This document shows, piece after piece, positions 24,501 through 37,300 of a DNA stretch of 64,000 bases. A program made the translations under genes and the position numbers. The notes under the pieces were generated by a model. It was not told where the DNA came from. It ran no database searches and saw only the letters and a list, made by a program, of their open reading frames with translations. The number at the start of each line of letters is the position of its first letter. Within the stretch, counting starts at the first letter, position 1. Source of the stretch: Collybiopsis luxurians FD-317 M1 (Eukaryota; Basidiomycota; Agaricomycetes; Agaricales; Omphalotaceae). The DNA lies in NCBI GenBank assembly GCA_000827265.1, contig KN834847.1, forward strand, positions 83,352 through 147,351, in the 5' to 3' direction.

Positions 24501-24940
24501 GCCCGTCACCGCCCAATTATCACGGATTTCCGGAAGTGGTATGAAGTCGGAAGGAACTCTTCGTAAATTTACTGGGTCATTCGCCGGGAGACCAATATTA
24601 AACAGATAATCGAATTCTCCAAACTCGTTCATGATTCCGATGTCTCCAATACTAACCCCACTTGCTCGATACGCATCCGGTATCTGCCAGCCAACAGGTC
24701 TTGGATTCCACAGGGGATATCCCCTTTTCTTGGGTAGGAGGAGACGCACATACTCCCCTTTTTCATCGCAAGGCTCAGGGACCGCGGGCGTGTTAGGTGG
24801 CGAGCCGTTATAGCTAACGAAAGTACTGTCATGTATGCTGAATCCGCTTGCCCTGGGAAAGAACCTAGAAATTCACAGAGTTTCGCAATGCAAGCGGAGG
24901 GAAACCGAGCAGTGGAGACGTACTGAGAGTTGTTCGACAT
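21595..24940 (-). CDS. Paralogue A, unit 2 (A2): family of unknown function with disordered tail
   Basis: Organised like A1. The start is ATG 24,940 (17-nt first exon MSNNSQ), with an intron at 24,853-24,923 and exon 2 opening ASGFSIHDSTF. Conserved blocks follow: EYVRLLLPKKRGYPLW, IGDIGIMNEFG, FDYLFNIGLPANDPVN, then after an intron at 24,347-24,402 RGALLILPEGG, LVTGCDKTRAWGVACF, LRGYRI and YYPSDIINKWIL. The coiled-coil-like segment (WRDVTSKIEKLLDE) and the Ser/Arg-rich tail with SRLRNKISRAFK are also present. About 37 of 159 residues of the central domain differ from A1, but only 7 of about 143 in the tail. A 2-nt indel near the end shifts the last codons relative to A1, so the stop at 21,595 is tentative. 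Confidence 0.75.
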
Positions 24941-25941
24941 AGTGCTGAGGTGAACGATGGCAAGATAGAATGTTGCAGTCCCCTTTGCTTCACACACAAG
25001 CCAACAAATGATCCTGAATAACATGACCAGTTCAAATCCAAATTTGTCGAATAGTTGTTAGTGTAACTTCACTGGTATCGAATCGAATTGTCACACTTTG
25101 AATGAGAAGGTTCGGCAGGTGATACACGACGGGGTCTTTAGATCTCCACAGCATCGATGGAATTAATAACCCTGGACGATACGCGAGGACATCGTCAGCG
25201 TCAATAACCACCATAGATGCGGGTAGGTAGGTCGATCAAGACAAAGAACGCCTAGGACCGGTGGGGGCAGTGCTGCCTATGCTGCCAATGGACTAATCAA
25301 AAGTAAATTACTTTACGGGACGTTGACTTCGTGGTTAAGGTTGTACTAAGATAGTTCAGGCGCCTAACCTGGAACCCAAATCGGGTGAAATGAAGAATTA
25401 TTCGTAGACAGCGGTGAACAACCTTGCAGCAGATCAACCTTGCAGCAGATGCAGCGACGTAGCTAGAAAAGGAATGTAGGCCAAGTAACAGCGGTAGGCT
25501 AATGATCTTTGAAACAACGAGACAGAGCAAAGTACTGGACTCGAGACAAAGCTGAGGCATGCAGTAAACCGGTTTCGTGAGTCTTTCGGTTCAAGCTCGA
25601 AGCTGAATCATTGGCAAGACAGCCCTTTGCATTTTGAAAATTACGATTCAATTGCGGTTTGCAAAATCTAACGGGTCACAAATTACAATCCCTGCGATCT
25701 GTCTAAGCGCGCTACAATGCACACTGCAAACCGTAAACATCGTACTGTGGCGCTGACATTTGATAGCCATCAGGTACAATTCAACTGGCGGAAATATTAT
25801 AGAACTCCTCTATATGGCTGAAGAAGCCTTGTGTGGACACTTGGGCGCCAGTATGGACCCACAGAATCTGCATTCGATGATTGATATCTGAACTCTGAGG
25901 TTGAATGGGTCGCGAATGCGAAACAGCTTTCGCACCGTTCG
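24941..25941. other. Intergenic, upstream of A2
   Basis: No gene between the A2 start and the B2 stop. The A2-proximal half (to about 25,480) recurs in inverted orientation upstream of A3 at 40,910-41,385, so it probably contains the A promoter. Confidence 0.6.
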
Positions 25942-27531
25942 TCAAGTAATCAAAGAACCTTCCGACTGCGTTGGAGAATTGAAGGACGGTCCTGCCTCTC
26001 TTCTGCCGCTGTGGTTGAGTTGTGGAGGCATCTCAAAGTAAGCAAAAGTATGTTCTGATTCGGTGATAAGTTCTAAAATTAAATTAAAAGATGGATCCCA
26101 CGTACGTCCAGATCTACCAAACCTCAAAAATTTGTGAAGGCGACGAATTAATTCCTCATCTTCTGGCATATTCTCGTCGTCCTGATCAATTAAACTTCAA
26201 CACTCTTCCGATGGATCGATGCCAACTTACATCTTCAATCACAAATGCCCACTCGTTGTCATGAGTAATCGCAATATTCACTTCCTTGTACTTCCGAGAA
26301 GAGTTAGGTCACGATGTCTCCTTGATTGAATCGAAAAGTAAACCTTGTTCAGGATGTATCTGTTAATCACGTCCGAGGGATGATATATCTGGATTGTCAA
26401 AATGAGCACCAACAGCACTTGTGACGTGACTGCCACTTACTTGGCATCTTGCAAAGTCAGATTCGTCGATATTTTCAGAGGCATCAATTGAGAGTCGTCT
26501 CCATGGAATTATCCTCGAAAAGATGGTGAGCCCCATGCAGTTCGAAAGCCACTGCCACATCATGGCAGGGGTATGTTCCATTCTTGGAGGTAGGAACTCA
26601 TCAGCCTCGAGTTTAGATATGTATGTTACTTGAACATTGCTTTGTCTGCGAGTAAATTGAGATGATCGGACGGCGATTTTGAAGCCACGTAAGAACACGC
26701 ATCCAGCAGGATTTGTACTGTGGGATGTGCCACTTGATGATGCCGCAAAGTCACTGGTTCTAAACCAATATTCCCGCGCCCCATTCTGGGTCAACCTGGG
26801 TACGAATTTCAGAGATACGCTGTTCGCAGGAGCATCCGAGAAAGATGCAACTCCCCATGTACGAGCTTTGTCACAACCAGTAACGAGGTAGATTGAATTG
26901 TTACGCACCCCTCGTGCCAGGGGCCCATTCACAAAATCGTACCAAGAATGTGCGCATTCTGCGGCAAGTTGGTAGAACTTGCTCAAGTACGGGCAATTTG
27001 CACTCTTCCCACCTTCCGGTAGGATGAGCAAAGCACCCCGTGTGGTCGATGAGCACAATGATAGGCCTTTACCAACTTCTTCTGGCACCCCTCTAAGTAT
27101 GTACTACATGAGCAGCCAAGCCATCGAAAGCGAAATCTAGGGACACACCGAATTTCAGCTCCTTCTTCCAATCTGGCCCTGTTGAAGGGCGAGGATTTAC
27201 TCGCAACGTAAGTTCCCGGTCCGTATTCCAGGGTGGACCATGGAATGTTGTGGATATCAATTCCCTCAAGTTGCTTGAAGTCCTGTGGGACCCTTCCAGC
27301 ATTAACAGGATCGTCGGGCGGAAGACAAACATTGAAGAGATAATCGAATTCTCCAAATTCGGTCACAATACCAACGTCTCCGATCCGAACTCCTTCTTCC
27401 CTGTATGCTGGCCGCAACCAGTCGCCTGGCCTCGGGTTCCAAAGAGGGTACCCCCTCTTCTGAGTAAGCAGCAACCGCACGTAGTCTTCGATTTCGTTTG
27501 AAGAGTCGAAGTCACCAGTGGCTGATGTCAT
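25942..27531 (-). CDS. Paralogue B, unit 2 (B2): family of unknown function, short tail
   Basis: The start is ATG 27,531 (MTSATGDFDSSNEIEDYVRL). Exon 1 ends at 27,149 and exon 2 resumes at 27,092 (intron 27,093-27,148). Blocks are GYPLWNPRPGDW, IGDVGI, FDYLFNVCLPPDDPVN, RGALLILPEGG, SIYLVTGCDKARTWGVASF and FLRGFKIAVR, then small exons with YHPSDVIN, ITHDNEW and MPEDEELIRRLHKF. The last exon ends at the TGA at 25,942-25,944. Against B1 the last dozen residues differ strongly in sequence while the stop is at the equivalent place. It sits between A2 and C2 on the same strand. Confidence 0.78.
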
Positions 27532-30108
27532 AGGGTCTATGAATGTGTGAGCTGAAAACGCCGTTTGTAATGTTTGTAATGACGTCGAGACAAAACCTGG
27601 TCGAAAAATTAACCACAAACAAAGAATGCAAAAACATGTCTCGATACGCACTGGAGAGTCGAGAGTGGTTCGAGGTGAGAGAACGATACAAAAGATAGAA
27701 TGAATGCTAGTGGGTTTGACCACCCTTGAAGAAGTTCAACTTGGTCTATGCACCACCCATGCCAATAGTGTGGGATGTTTTGAGACATGACCCTCGCGAT
27801 GCTGTGAACTTTTGAACCTATTGAGTGGAGATCTGGATCTTCTGATTAGAAAATTTAGCAGATTGGGCGTCAGAGCAATGACAAAGAAATCAACCGGGGA
27901 CAGCGCTAATGCTATACCGGAGTAGTGAAACACAGCTCTCTCCAAATAGTATTGAAACCGTATATGCGCATTTAACGGAGTTCGCCGTCGTAGGCTTTCT
28001 TTGCGGTTGTTCATTGGTCGACTCAATCCTAACCTTGCCAGAACAGCTGAGGCCCGTGCACCTCGAAGTATGTACCGACAAAGTGAGGCACGCATTTCGA
28101 GTATAGTCGAATCCCCATCTCCGTCTGTCGCATAGTGATTTGACGTGACTACGGCGAGCATGTTGATAATTCAAATCCTACCGAGATCTGGAAGCTCCAA
28201 TAGATCCCGCTGAGAGCTCAGCCACCAAATCATCTCCCTTGCCTTCACAACTAGGTAATTGTTGGTCTACTAAGTACCCGCTCAGCAGTCCGAAGATGCC
28301 ATCTGGTAATGTATCCAGTTATCGTTATCCTATCAAAAGGCATGCCAGGCGGGATGTCACTCAAGAAGGCTGTAATGCGCAAGAGACGTGTCGAAATTTC
28401 GGCAATGGACAGTTTTGGATCTGTGACGTGAGGAGGACGACAATGGAAGCGAATGGATGAGGCCAACTAAGGGAACTTCGATTCAGTGAAGAATAAGCCA
28501 GCGGGAAACAGAATTGGAGCTCTTCCTGTCACTGGATGACTTGTAAACAGAGTCAAGTAGGCAGAGTCAAAGAAACAGCTAACAGAAAAAGGAACACGAT
28601 GTCAGGTCAAGGCAGGAATAGAATGATCGCTTGAACTGCGCGGCCGTCCGAAGAGGGGAAAGACACGAAGACGGAGCATGATAAGGGTTCGGAGAAAGAA
28701 CCTCATAATCCCGACCTAGTTTCATGATAGTAACCCCAGCTTTTCAGTAATGGCAAATCTCCAGGATTGGGAGGCTGCTCTACTGCGTAGAATTCGTTCA
28801 TGATCATGGTCGATTGGAAGGAATACTGTAGGCGCCGGCTTCCCTATTCAATTGATCCGATGACTTCGGTCCGATTAAGGCCCGGAATATATCACCTGAA
28901 CAGCACGTGGCCGCGACAGGCTACGCGTCACGTAACTAAGCCACCCGAGCCTCCAGAAAAACGAAACAAAGAAACCCATTTATATATCTACTACATGCAG
29001 CACGTGTATCATCAAGTCTTGATTCTAAACAATTCTCGGCCCTGGAAAACTACCCGCTTCGAATGACAGATGTGGGACTCAGGAACTTCCTTAGTCTCAT
29101 ATAGTACACAGTACCTAAGAACTTGCACGAGAATGTCTGCCAGACACATTTCTATTTGATCGGCACCGAGAGCTTGCGTCCGCTATTGAAACCTTAAATT
29201 TTCTTTCACAACCCAATATTTAGTATTTGATTTTAAGTCTCGTCAAACCCATCCGCTCCGCGTGCGGGGCCGAGAATGTATGGAAGAGTTCAATAGCACC
29301 AGAGACAGGGTGTTTTGATTTAATGATACATACCTATGTGCAAAGTCCAATAGTTAACAGCATTCCTAGCTGTGGCTTTGAATTAATCTTTTTCAATTGA
29401 ACAAATGCCATCTATTCTAAGAAGTTTACTTTGCTTCCCTTCTACGGTAACCCACCTGCTATTTTCAATCCAGGTATGCTCATCTTTATGCATATACAGT
29501 GACACATCATTCATATTTGTCAGTGTGTACTTGTTGTGGTCTGCTAGCCTTAGCAGACCACAATAAGTACACACTAACAGAAAACCTGCATCTATCGGGA
29601 AACCTTCAATTTGAAAGTTCACGCCTATACACCCATCACATCAGTGAAGTAAGCGAATTGTATACATATCCGAAGTAATCGCTCGGAATCCTATAACTAA
29701 CTTCGGGAATATCTCTAAATTACTTGAATTATAGTAACATAGGTTGAAGCTTTCATTGAACTTTTGTAAGCAGTGACTATGGCCGTTGCAAAAGATACAT
29801 GTCTGTTGAAGTTACTTAACAGGCACCAGTCGTAATATATGCACATTGCTTTTCCTTGTGGTAAGCCCAGGCCTACAGCTTTCAAGAATAAGGAGCTCCC
29901 ATTGTAAATGTAATATAGCTTCTATATTGACTTGTACCTCAAAAATTGGCTGAGCCCTATCATTACTGTTCATGATAATCCAATACCCATACCAGGAATT
30001 TCATGCTTGTTGAAGTTCCCTCAAACCTCAAGCAAGAAAAATAAGCCCTCAAATATCCAGATGTCACTTGTAGTCCATAGCTTCAGAGTGAGATCTTCCC
30101 CAAATCAG
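27532..30108. other. Intergenic between B2 and C2
   Basis: About 2.6 kb without a supported gene. It aligns in parts with 12,045-15,915, minus the 1.5-kb segment found only in unit 1. It contains a unit 2-specific palindrome at 29,523-29,574. Candidate small frames are not conserved between units. Confidence 0.6.
29523..29574. repeat. Near-perfect palindrome, 24-bp arms
   Basis: The arms at 29,523-29,546 and 29,551-29,574 are reverse complements with a single mismatch (core gtggtctgcta / tagcagaccac), separated by gcct. The matching place in unit 1 (about 13,950-13,990) has one gtggtctgct arm and no matching second arm. The second arm therefore arose after the duplication, for instance by template switching. 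Confidence 0.9.
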
Positions 30109-32061
30109 TTAGCTGCTATGGTAACACTGACTATAGTAGGAAAGATGGACTGGCATAAATAGTAGAGTCAGAGTATGAAGGGGAGGGAGAGACTCAGTAA
30201 TAGGGAGAGAATAATTCAAGGAGCCTTCAGCTTTAAACTTGGTGCAAGATAGTTCTGGTGTTATGTCAAAAAAGGTATTCCTGTCCATCAAATAAGTATG
30301 CTGTGGTATGGCTATGCTCAGTCGATATAAAATGACCATCAAATCTCCATCATTGAGGCAAGTTGAACCTAGCATAGGTAAACTCTAGCAGCAAATCAAG
30401 TTTGTAAATTCCTAAATTTTCCAATGAATAAGTCACATGTACCTTCTAACCTGATGATCTGAAGATACTTGCTAACACGCCGGACCAGTTCCTCGTCTGA
30501 TGGGATTTCTTCTTCTCCCTAGAGTATGTGGAAGCATGCATACATCAAAGAAAGCTGGGTTATGAATTTTTGAAGAATTAAGGGCACTTACATCACGAAT
30601 GACAAAAGCCCAATCGTCATCATGAGTTATCGCCACATCGACTTCGCTGTGCTATGAATTTAAAAAAGATCAAGTCAATTGTCAGACACATATGTAGTAG
30701 AAAATGAATAAAACGCACATTACGCAAAATCCATCGATTGATCGCATCGGAAGGATGGTAAGTCTACGCGATTTGAAAATGTTAGTAAATTCGAGTATAC
30801 TAGACCAGAACACGTACTTGATTCCTCTCAGGCATAGGTACGAGCTCAATCAATGCTTCCCCCATTGAGTTCCCTGTATTAGAAATAGGAGACGAAGGAG
30901 ATGAAGATGAGCTCTCCATTTCGTCTGTTTCCCTGACAGCAATCTTAAACCCCCTCAAAAACAAACATAAAGTCTGTCTCTCAAAAACATCATCCATCCC
31001 CACCGTCGGCGCAGCGTACGCTACTCTCGAAAATGTATATCTCGGGGTGGATCGAAATGAGCGAGGGAGGATTGGTTTCAACTCGAGCTCTACCTCCGGG
31101 TCTCCGAACTGAGAATCATTTTGAGGGTACTCGTGAGCGAAACAGGCTGCTCCGTATGCGCGGGCTTTGTCGTAACCAGTGATGAGGTAGATCGCGTTTG
31201 AGGGGATTTGGAGTTGGCGTCCGAATTGGGGCTGTCGCGGATCTTGTCGGCTGGTGTCGCTTGGCCCGTTGAGATAGTCATACCAGGATCGAGCGAATTT
31301 GGTGGCGTAGTTGTAGAGTTGGGTGCGATGTTGGTGGCGGAGGTCGACTCTTGTTGAACCTTCTGGGAGAATGAGGAGTGCGCCTTTCGGAGCTGAGGAC
31401 GTATATACAAGTCCGCCGCCGACTTGCCTGGGAACTTTGCTACAAAATTCGAAAAATTGGTGGGTAATCGTAAGAAAAGCCCGAGTACATACCTAGTCCA
31501 AAAACGAAATGTGCACGGAGATGGAATTGTGGCTTTCCGAAAGAACGAAGAGTTGCTGACGATATGTGACCCGGGGCCAAATGCTTTCGGTTTACGAATA
31601 ACAATATTATTGTTATTATTATTATTTCCAGGGTCAATCTCAAGCGGACTGAAATTGGGGGGGACTCTTCGTGCATTCACAGGATTATCTGCCGACCGAC
31701 ATGCGTTAAAGAGATAGCTAAATCCTCCAAAGTCATCCAGCACGACCACGTCTCCGATTTCGACTCCAGTTTGTCTGTATTCCAAGGGGAGGTTCCTATC
31801 GGATGTTGAGTGCCAGAGAGGGTAGCCGTGCTTTGTTGGTGCGAGCAGACGGACGTAGAGTTCGCTTTCGGTGAGTGATTCGAGTCCTGCTGTTGTTGTT
31901 GGGGACGTTGCCACAAAGTTTGAGGGAATTAAAGGACTTGTGAAGTCGTCTGAGTCGGACGAATTAGAGCGACTAGGAGATGTTCTGTGGGTTCTGTTAA
32001 GGGTTTGGCTAGGATTAGGGAGCCACAGGACTTACTGTGAGATTGCTGTTTTCGCAGTCAT
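30109..32061 (-). CDS. Paralogue C, unit 2 (C2): family of unknown function
   Basis: Matches C1 closely. The proposed start is ATG 32,061 (MTAKTAIS), followed by a small intron and the Ser/Thr-rich N-terminus. Conserved blocks are YVRLLAPTKHGYPLW, VEIGDVVVLDDFGGFSYLFN, DPVN-type NPVNARRVPPNF, KGALLILPEG, TGYD, LRGFKIAVRE and the YHPSD and ITHDDDW exons. The unit 1 stop codon TAG reads GAG here, so the frame runs about 29 codons further to a TAA at 30,109. It is transcribed divergently from the complete Rho GEF gene with 1.1 kb between starts. Confidence 0.78.
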
Positions 32062-33165
32062 CGTGGTGGTGAAAGGAGAAAGAACTGTGGCAATGTGGCA
32101 AACGCATGTTGGTGTATTTGGGCGCCTTATGCCGCAACACGGCTGCCAGTCGAGCTGTTACTGTACTTCATGAGAGGTGGAGCCTTTCGATGCCAGAATC
32201 CATAATATCGAGACCGACTTACTGAAAGAGTCGGTATTTGAAATTAGTGCTGTCATGATCGAGTCACTGCTTGTGGTAGTGAACCTTACCTACCTAATAT
32301 GATTTCTTGCGGCAACCCTTCCAGAGCCTCATTTTTCGGTTTATTATCTTCTGCGTCGTTGTCAAGGGTCCTAGGAAGTACATACCCAATTATAATAGTG
32401 ATCTGCTAGAATACGCTGTCTATAGCATATACTTACCCAGTGACCGCCTTGGAGTTCGAAGTTATAGTTTTTCGGCTGCGCCTTATATTAGTCTGGGACA
32501 GGGGAACCAAGTGGAGTTTAATGTCTCAACCGAATTTACGTTGAGTCATGATGCATGATTCTTTGCACTTTGGAGTATTATTAGCCTCGCCGGTGTTTTG
32601 AATAGTTACCGATAGTGAGAGAGAAGAAGACAAACGTGAACAGCTTGCAGTCGATGGCTGACTGCAAATCCTTGAAGATGTATGCACAGCGAGTCATTGC
32701 ATGACACTAGCTGTCTTTGGATCCCATAGCCACTGGCAGTAGTAGGTGCATATTACCTAATCAATTGAGCGACCTGTTTTTTGAACTGAGCCCTGAACGT
32801 AACTTGGCGAGAGAATTTCCAAGCTTCCAACGGTGAAATCGTCAGATTGCGTTGTAACTAGTGACATAAAGCTGTTTGAGGACTTGCCAATGCCATGTCG
32901 ACGGACTGCGCTAGGACGGACTGCGCTGGGTCTGCCATAGAAATGTTATCTAATCTTATCAATCCCGTGATCACCCAAATGGGAAATCCCTGATATCGGC
33001 TGTCGGTCTCATCTACGGCTCTGCACTGGTCTAATTTTGCGCTGCGCAACACTTTTCACTGCTCGACGCTGAGCGTCACATTCCCTAACCCAGTTCATAG
33101 CCTGGTACTCACAAAATTACCTTTGCTAGGCGATAACCAGGGTTAATAGCTCTCAAATTGCAATA
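32062..33165. promoter_or_regulatory. Divergent promoter region, C2 / Rho GEF
   Basis: The 1.1-kb region between two divergent starts, and the source or sister of 17,781-18,887. It must carry the promoter of the complete Rho GEF gene. No individual element is recognised. Confidence 0.55.
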
Positions 33166-34329
33166 ATGCCGCATAATAGACCTTCTTCACCCATCGTCGT
33201 CGACCAGGATTTGCAGCAGCTCTATGAACAGGTTCTGGCCGGTTTCAATTCAGAGGAAGGTGATAGTCCAACGACGACCGTGGAAAGTGGGTTGACATCG
33301 GCCGCATACTCGACTGCTTCCCATAATTCTGGCTATTCCGATGCTTCTTCTGCTCACACTCCAAGCCCACGGCCAAGGCCTCGAGATGGTCATGGAAGAT
33401 TTCCAGACTCAACGGCGGGAAAGGACAAGGAGGATATTGAAAAGCTTTACAGTGTCTACGCTGCCGATCCATCTCCAGAATCTGGCTATGGCTATTCCTC
33501 TCCGCTTACAACCGCCTCCAGCTATTACGGTCACCGTCACCAAAACAGTTCTGCTTCTTCTTACGATGATCTCTCGTCCAGCCATACCCTATCTCCGATA
33601 TCTCCCGCATCTACTACTGCAGCGACTTATGCACAGAGCGCGAGAAGCCCTACTAGCCATAATCCACAATCTAGGGAAAGAAGATTACCCAATCCTCCTA
33701 CAGCTCCAGGTTGGTCCTCGCAGCAGCAGCAGCTGCAGCCCCAACGACAAGCTAACGGGAACGGCCACGGAAATGGAAACGGATATGGGCACGTTAGCTC
33801 AATGAGCACTAGCTCGATAAACAGTTCATCATCTCGGAAACTACCCGCTACTCCTTCTGGTCTTCCGGCGAGCCCACGTCCAAGTACCAGCCCTCCTCCT
33901 ACTCGAGATAAGCGAGACAGGCTGGCTAGGATGCCAGAACCCGGACCATTGCTGTCTCCAGATTATATCCCGCCCGAGGGTGAGCTGTAATTTCTATCTT
34001 TGTTTCATCTATTCTTGCTCACAGAAATCAGCAGGTGCTCTTCAATCCCGTTCCAGGAATCGCTCACCGTCTTCTTATCAGACGAATCGAGGGGTGCAAG
34101 TCGTCAGCGGGAGTGGTAAAAATACTTCTCCATCCCTCGTAGCGGCCCCTCTTCCCCCGTCTCCCCACGCTACTCCACAACCTCCGTCCCCATCTCCCCG
34201 TACAACGTCTTACAATGATGAAAAAAAGAGTAGGAAGGAGATGAGTGCAACTATGAATAGATGGAATTCCACTACCTCATCTACCTCGACTATCCTTAAC
34301 GGCGTGAACGCTCAAGGGCAGCGCGTACC

Positions 34330-34361
<32 letters not shown>

Positions 34362-37300
34362 CATCATCCCGCGTACTTATGCCAGAAGCCGAACCATATT
34401 ACGCTGATGCTGGACCATCCACCATCGTCCGTCGGCCTACAGACATGTTGCGGGAGTTGAGAGGGGGTTCGTCGAGGTCTGATCCGTACCACTACGATGG
34501 TGATGGCCGTGTGAATATCGAAGTCGTAAACGACGACGGGGAGGCAAGTTACGATTGGGAAGAGTACCAGCCCGATCAATACAACGAGCGGTACATAGAT
34601 GACCCGTACGGTGTTGCACCCGCCGGAGCTTCATCCTCGCACGCGCAGTCTCAATCGTCGTCTGGACGCCGGAATCGGAGACGGAGAGACTGGACGTACG
34701 AGTATTCGGAGGATAACGAGAATGAGTATGTTCCAGATGAGTTTGTTAATTATAGTTTGTTATCGCACCTGGCGATTCAGCTGAAGGATAAGGTGCCGAG
34801 GGGGGAACATGTCAAGGCGAGTATACCGTATGAGGCGGCGTTTACAGGGAAGGAAGTTGTGGTGAGTCATGTTTTCGTTGCTCGAGCCTTTTCTTTTTGT
34901 TTGCTGACGTTCGATGTTCTAGGATACGATCCAATCACTAATACGAAAACACTTACTGCTCAACCATTCATTGAACCTTACCAACGCTTTCGTTTATCCG
35001 TCATCTTCCTCGACAAGCATTGACCGTAAAGCAGCCCTGCACGTTGCCCGCTCCCTCCAATCTCAGCTCCTCTTCTTTGAAGTCGAAGGAGACGGGCGAG
35101 AATTGACTGACGGAGTAGAAGATGTGTATATGTTCCTGGATGCTCCTTCCAGTCCCTCCGCGTCGTCGTCTTCAAGGTCGACCGGTGGGGGTAACGGTAC
35201 ACTGGCCGCGTTGCCTTTACCAACGGGAGTAGCAACGATGCTTACGAGGTGTTATGTCCCTACATGTGTGGAAGAAAAGCCATGCTACGCATGGGACTGT
35301 CCGAAACGCGGTCAGTCGATACAAAAGATGCTTTCGGCTTCGACGACGTCCCCGTATTATTACCAGTTGTCCGCTGCGTCAAGATCTCGGCCAAATCATC
35401 TTCCAATTCCGCATCCCTTTCTTTCCGACTCTGTCCCAGATTCGCAGGGTGCTGGAGCTCCTTCATTTACGAGGGGTGCTTCTCCCGTGCATCCATCTCG
35501 TTCGGATTTACCTGCGGGAGGACCGTCGAGTAAACATCCGAAGATGGACGAGTCTGGGGCATTCACATGCACTTGTGCTGAAACTGGGTCTGAGGCGAAG
35601 AAACCGTGGAAGGACAATGTACCCGAAGAAGTGTTGAGTCGGATAGGTGAAGTGGAAGTGAAGAGGCAGGTGGTGATACATGATTTGGTAGCGAAGGAGA
35701 CGGAGTATCTTGAGCGGTTGGTTTTACTCGAGTCGGATTTCTTGAGGCCTTTGACGGAGTGGGTCACGGAGAAGGAGAAGGAGAAGGAAAGAGAGCGAGG
35801 TGCAGGTGCGAGTACGGGTGTAGATCCTGCCCGTGTTTCTTTGTCGTCATTCGCCGCCGCTGCCTCTCCTCCCCCTACCCCATCCGCGGTTGGCTCGAGT
35901 TCTGGTTTCGGTGGTCCGCCCTTGTCGTCGTCGTCTTCGGTACCTTCTGAATCATCCTCGAATGGCTCCTCACCACTACTGAGTTTCGCACCTGCGTTAC
36001 ATTATCTTTTACCACTTTTGACAGCCATTATCACTTCGCATGCACGGCTTGTCGAGAGTCTGCTTGTCCGCGCGCGCGAGTCGCAGTATGGGATTATCGA
36101 GCGAATTGGGGATTTGTATCTGGAGAAGGCCGCGGGGAGCTGGAGAGCTGGGTGGGGGAATGGGTGGGTGGAGGGGAAGGGGTTCGTTAGTGGAGGGGGA
36201 GGATGGACTGGGGATAGTGGATATGATGAGTGGGTTGCGGCGTGGACGACGTCGGGGTTGGGTGGGTTGAGTATTTTCAACGCTGGTAATAAGAGTTCGG
36301 ATGGGATGTGGGGCAGCGAGGAGTGGAAGGCGGTTGTTGCGGAGCAAGAGAGGGCTCGTCAGTCGGCGAGCGTGGGCGTGGACGAGAATGGGGTTGCGGA
36401 GGTAGGGTCCTTGGACTCGTTCCCTGATGTTGATTTGAAGAGGTTCTCGGAGCTCCTTGCGCTTCCTGCTACCCATCTTCAGTCGTACCCTTCCCTCCTC
36501 TCGACCGTTCTTGCCTCCTCTTCCGACTCGGCGTCTTCATCGTCTGGTACTTCTTCAGCGAATTCCAACTCGACCAACCCTGCAGCGAACAGGGCTTACA
36601 GGCGTCGGGAGGAGAAGGGGAAGGGAAGGGAAGAAAACCCTGACGAGTCTTATCTCCGAGAAGCTGTGAGGGCGATGAGGGCATTGTGGGGGTATGCAAA
36701 GGTGAAGACGTTCCAGATGAGCATGAACATTGGGGCGAGTGAAAATAATGGTGGGAAGGGATCTATGGGGGATGCGGCGGTCAAATGGGAGTGGTTTGAT
36801 TTGACGTCGGAGGAGGAGAGGAAGGAGATTGGGAAGGCCGAGATGAAGAGGCAGGCGTGAGTCGTTTGTTACTTTTGCAGTGTGAAGGTTCAAAATTGAC
36901 TTTGTGGTTGGATAGGATCATATTCGAGCTTATAAAGGGCGAAATGGCGTATGTGAAGGACTTGGAGAATGTCGAAAATGTACGTCTGCTTCATCTTTTT
37001 TTTTCTAGTTGAGCTAAGTTTCTTCGTAGATATACATTGCCCCTCTACAAAACGCGTCTACCTCTGTAAATCCCATTATACCTGCCGAGCGACTACCTCA
37101 ATTCATTCAGTCCGTTTTCAATAATATTAATGCCCTACACTCACATCACCTCCGCCTCCTGCAATCTCTCTTCCGAATCCAATACGATGAGAATCCCACC
37201 ATTCGCTCAATCTCTGCGCCGATTCTCGATGCTGCTCTTAACTGGCGCGAAGCTTATATGGAATACATCCCCAACTACCCTATCGCGGCGTACACCATCG

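Larger units (their letters stand above)
19129..33406. repeat. Tandem segmental duplication, unit 2 (14.3 kb)
   Basis: The right copy of the direct duplication, from the middle of the F-box-like gene to exon 1 of the Rho GEF gene. At its right end the sequence continues without a break into the rest of the Rho GEF. Gene content matches unit 1. It carries a 354-bp inverted-repeat element (21,044-21,397) and a 52-bp palindrome (29,523-29,574) absent from unit 1. Confidence 0.95.
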
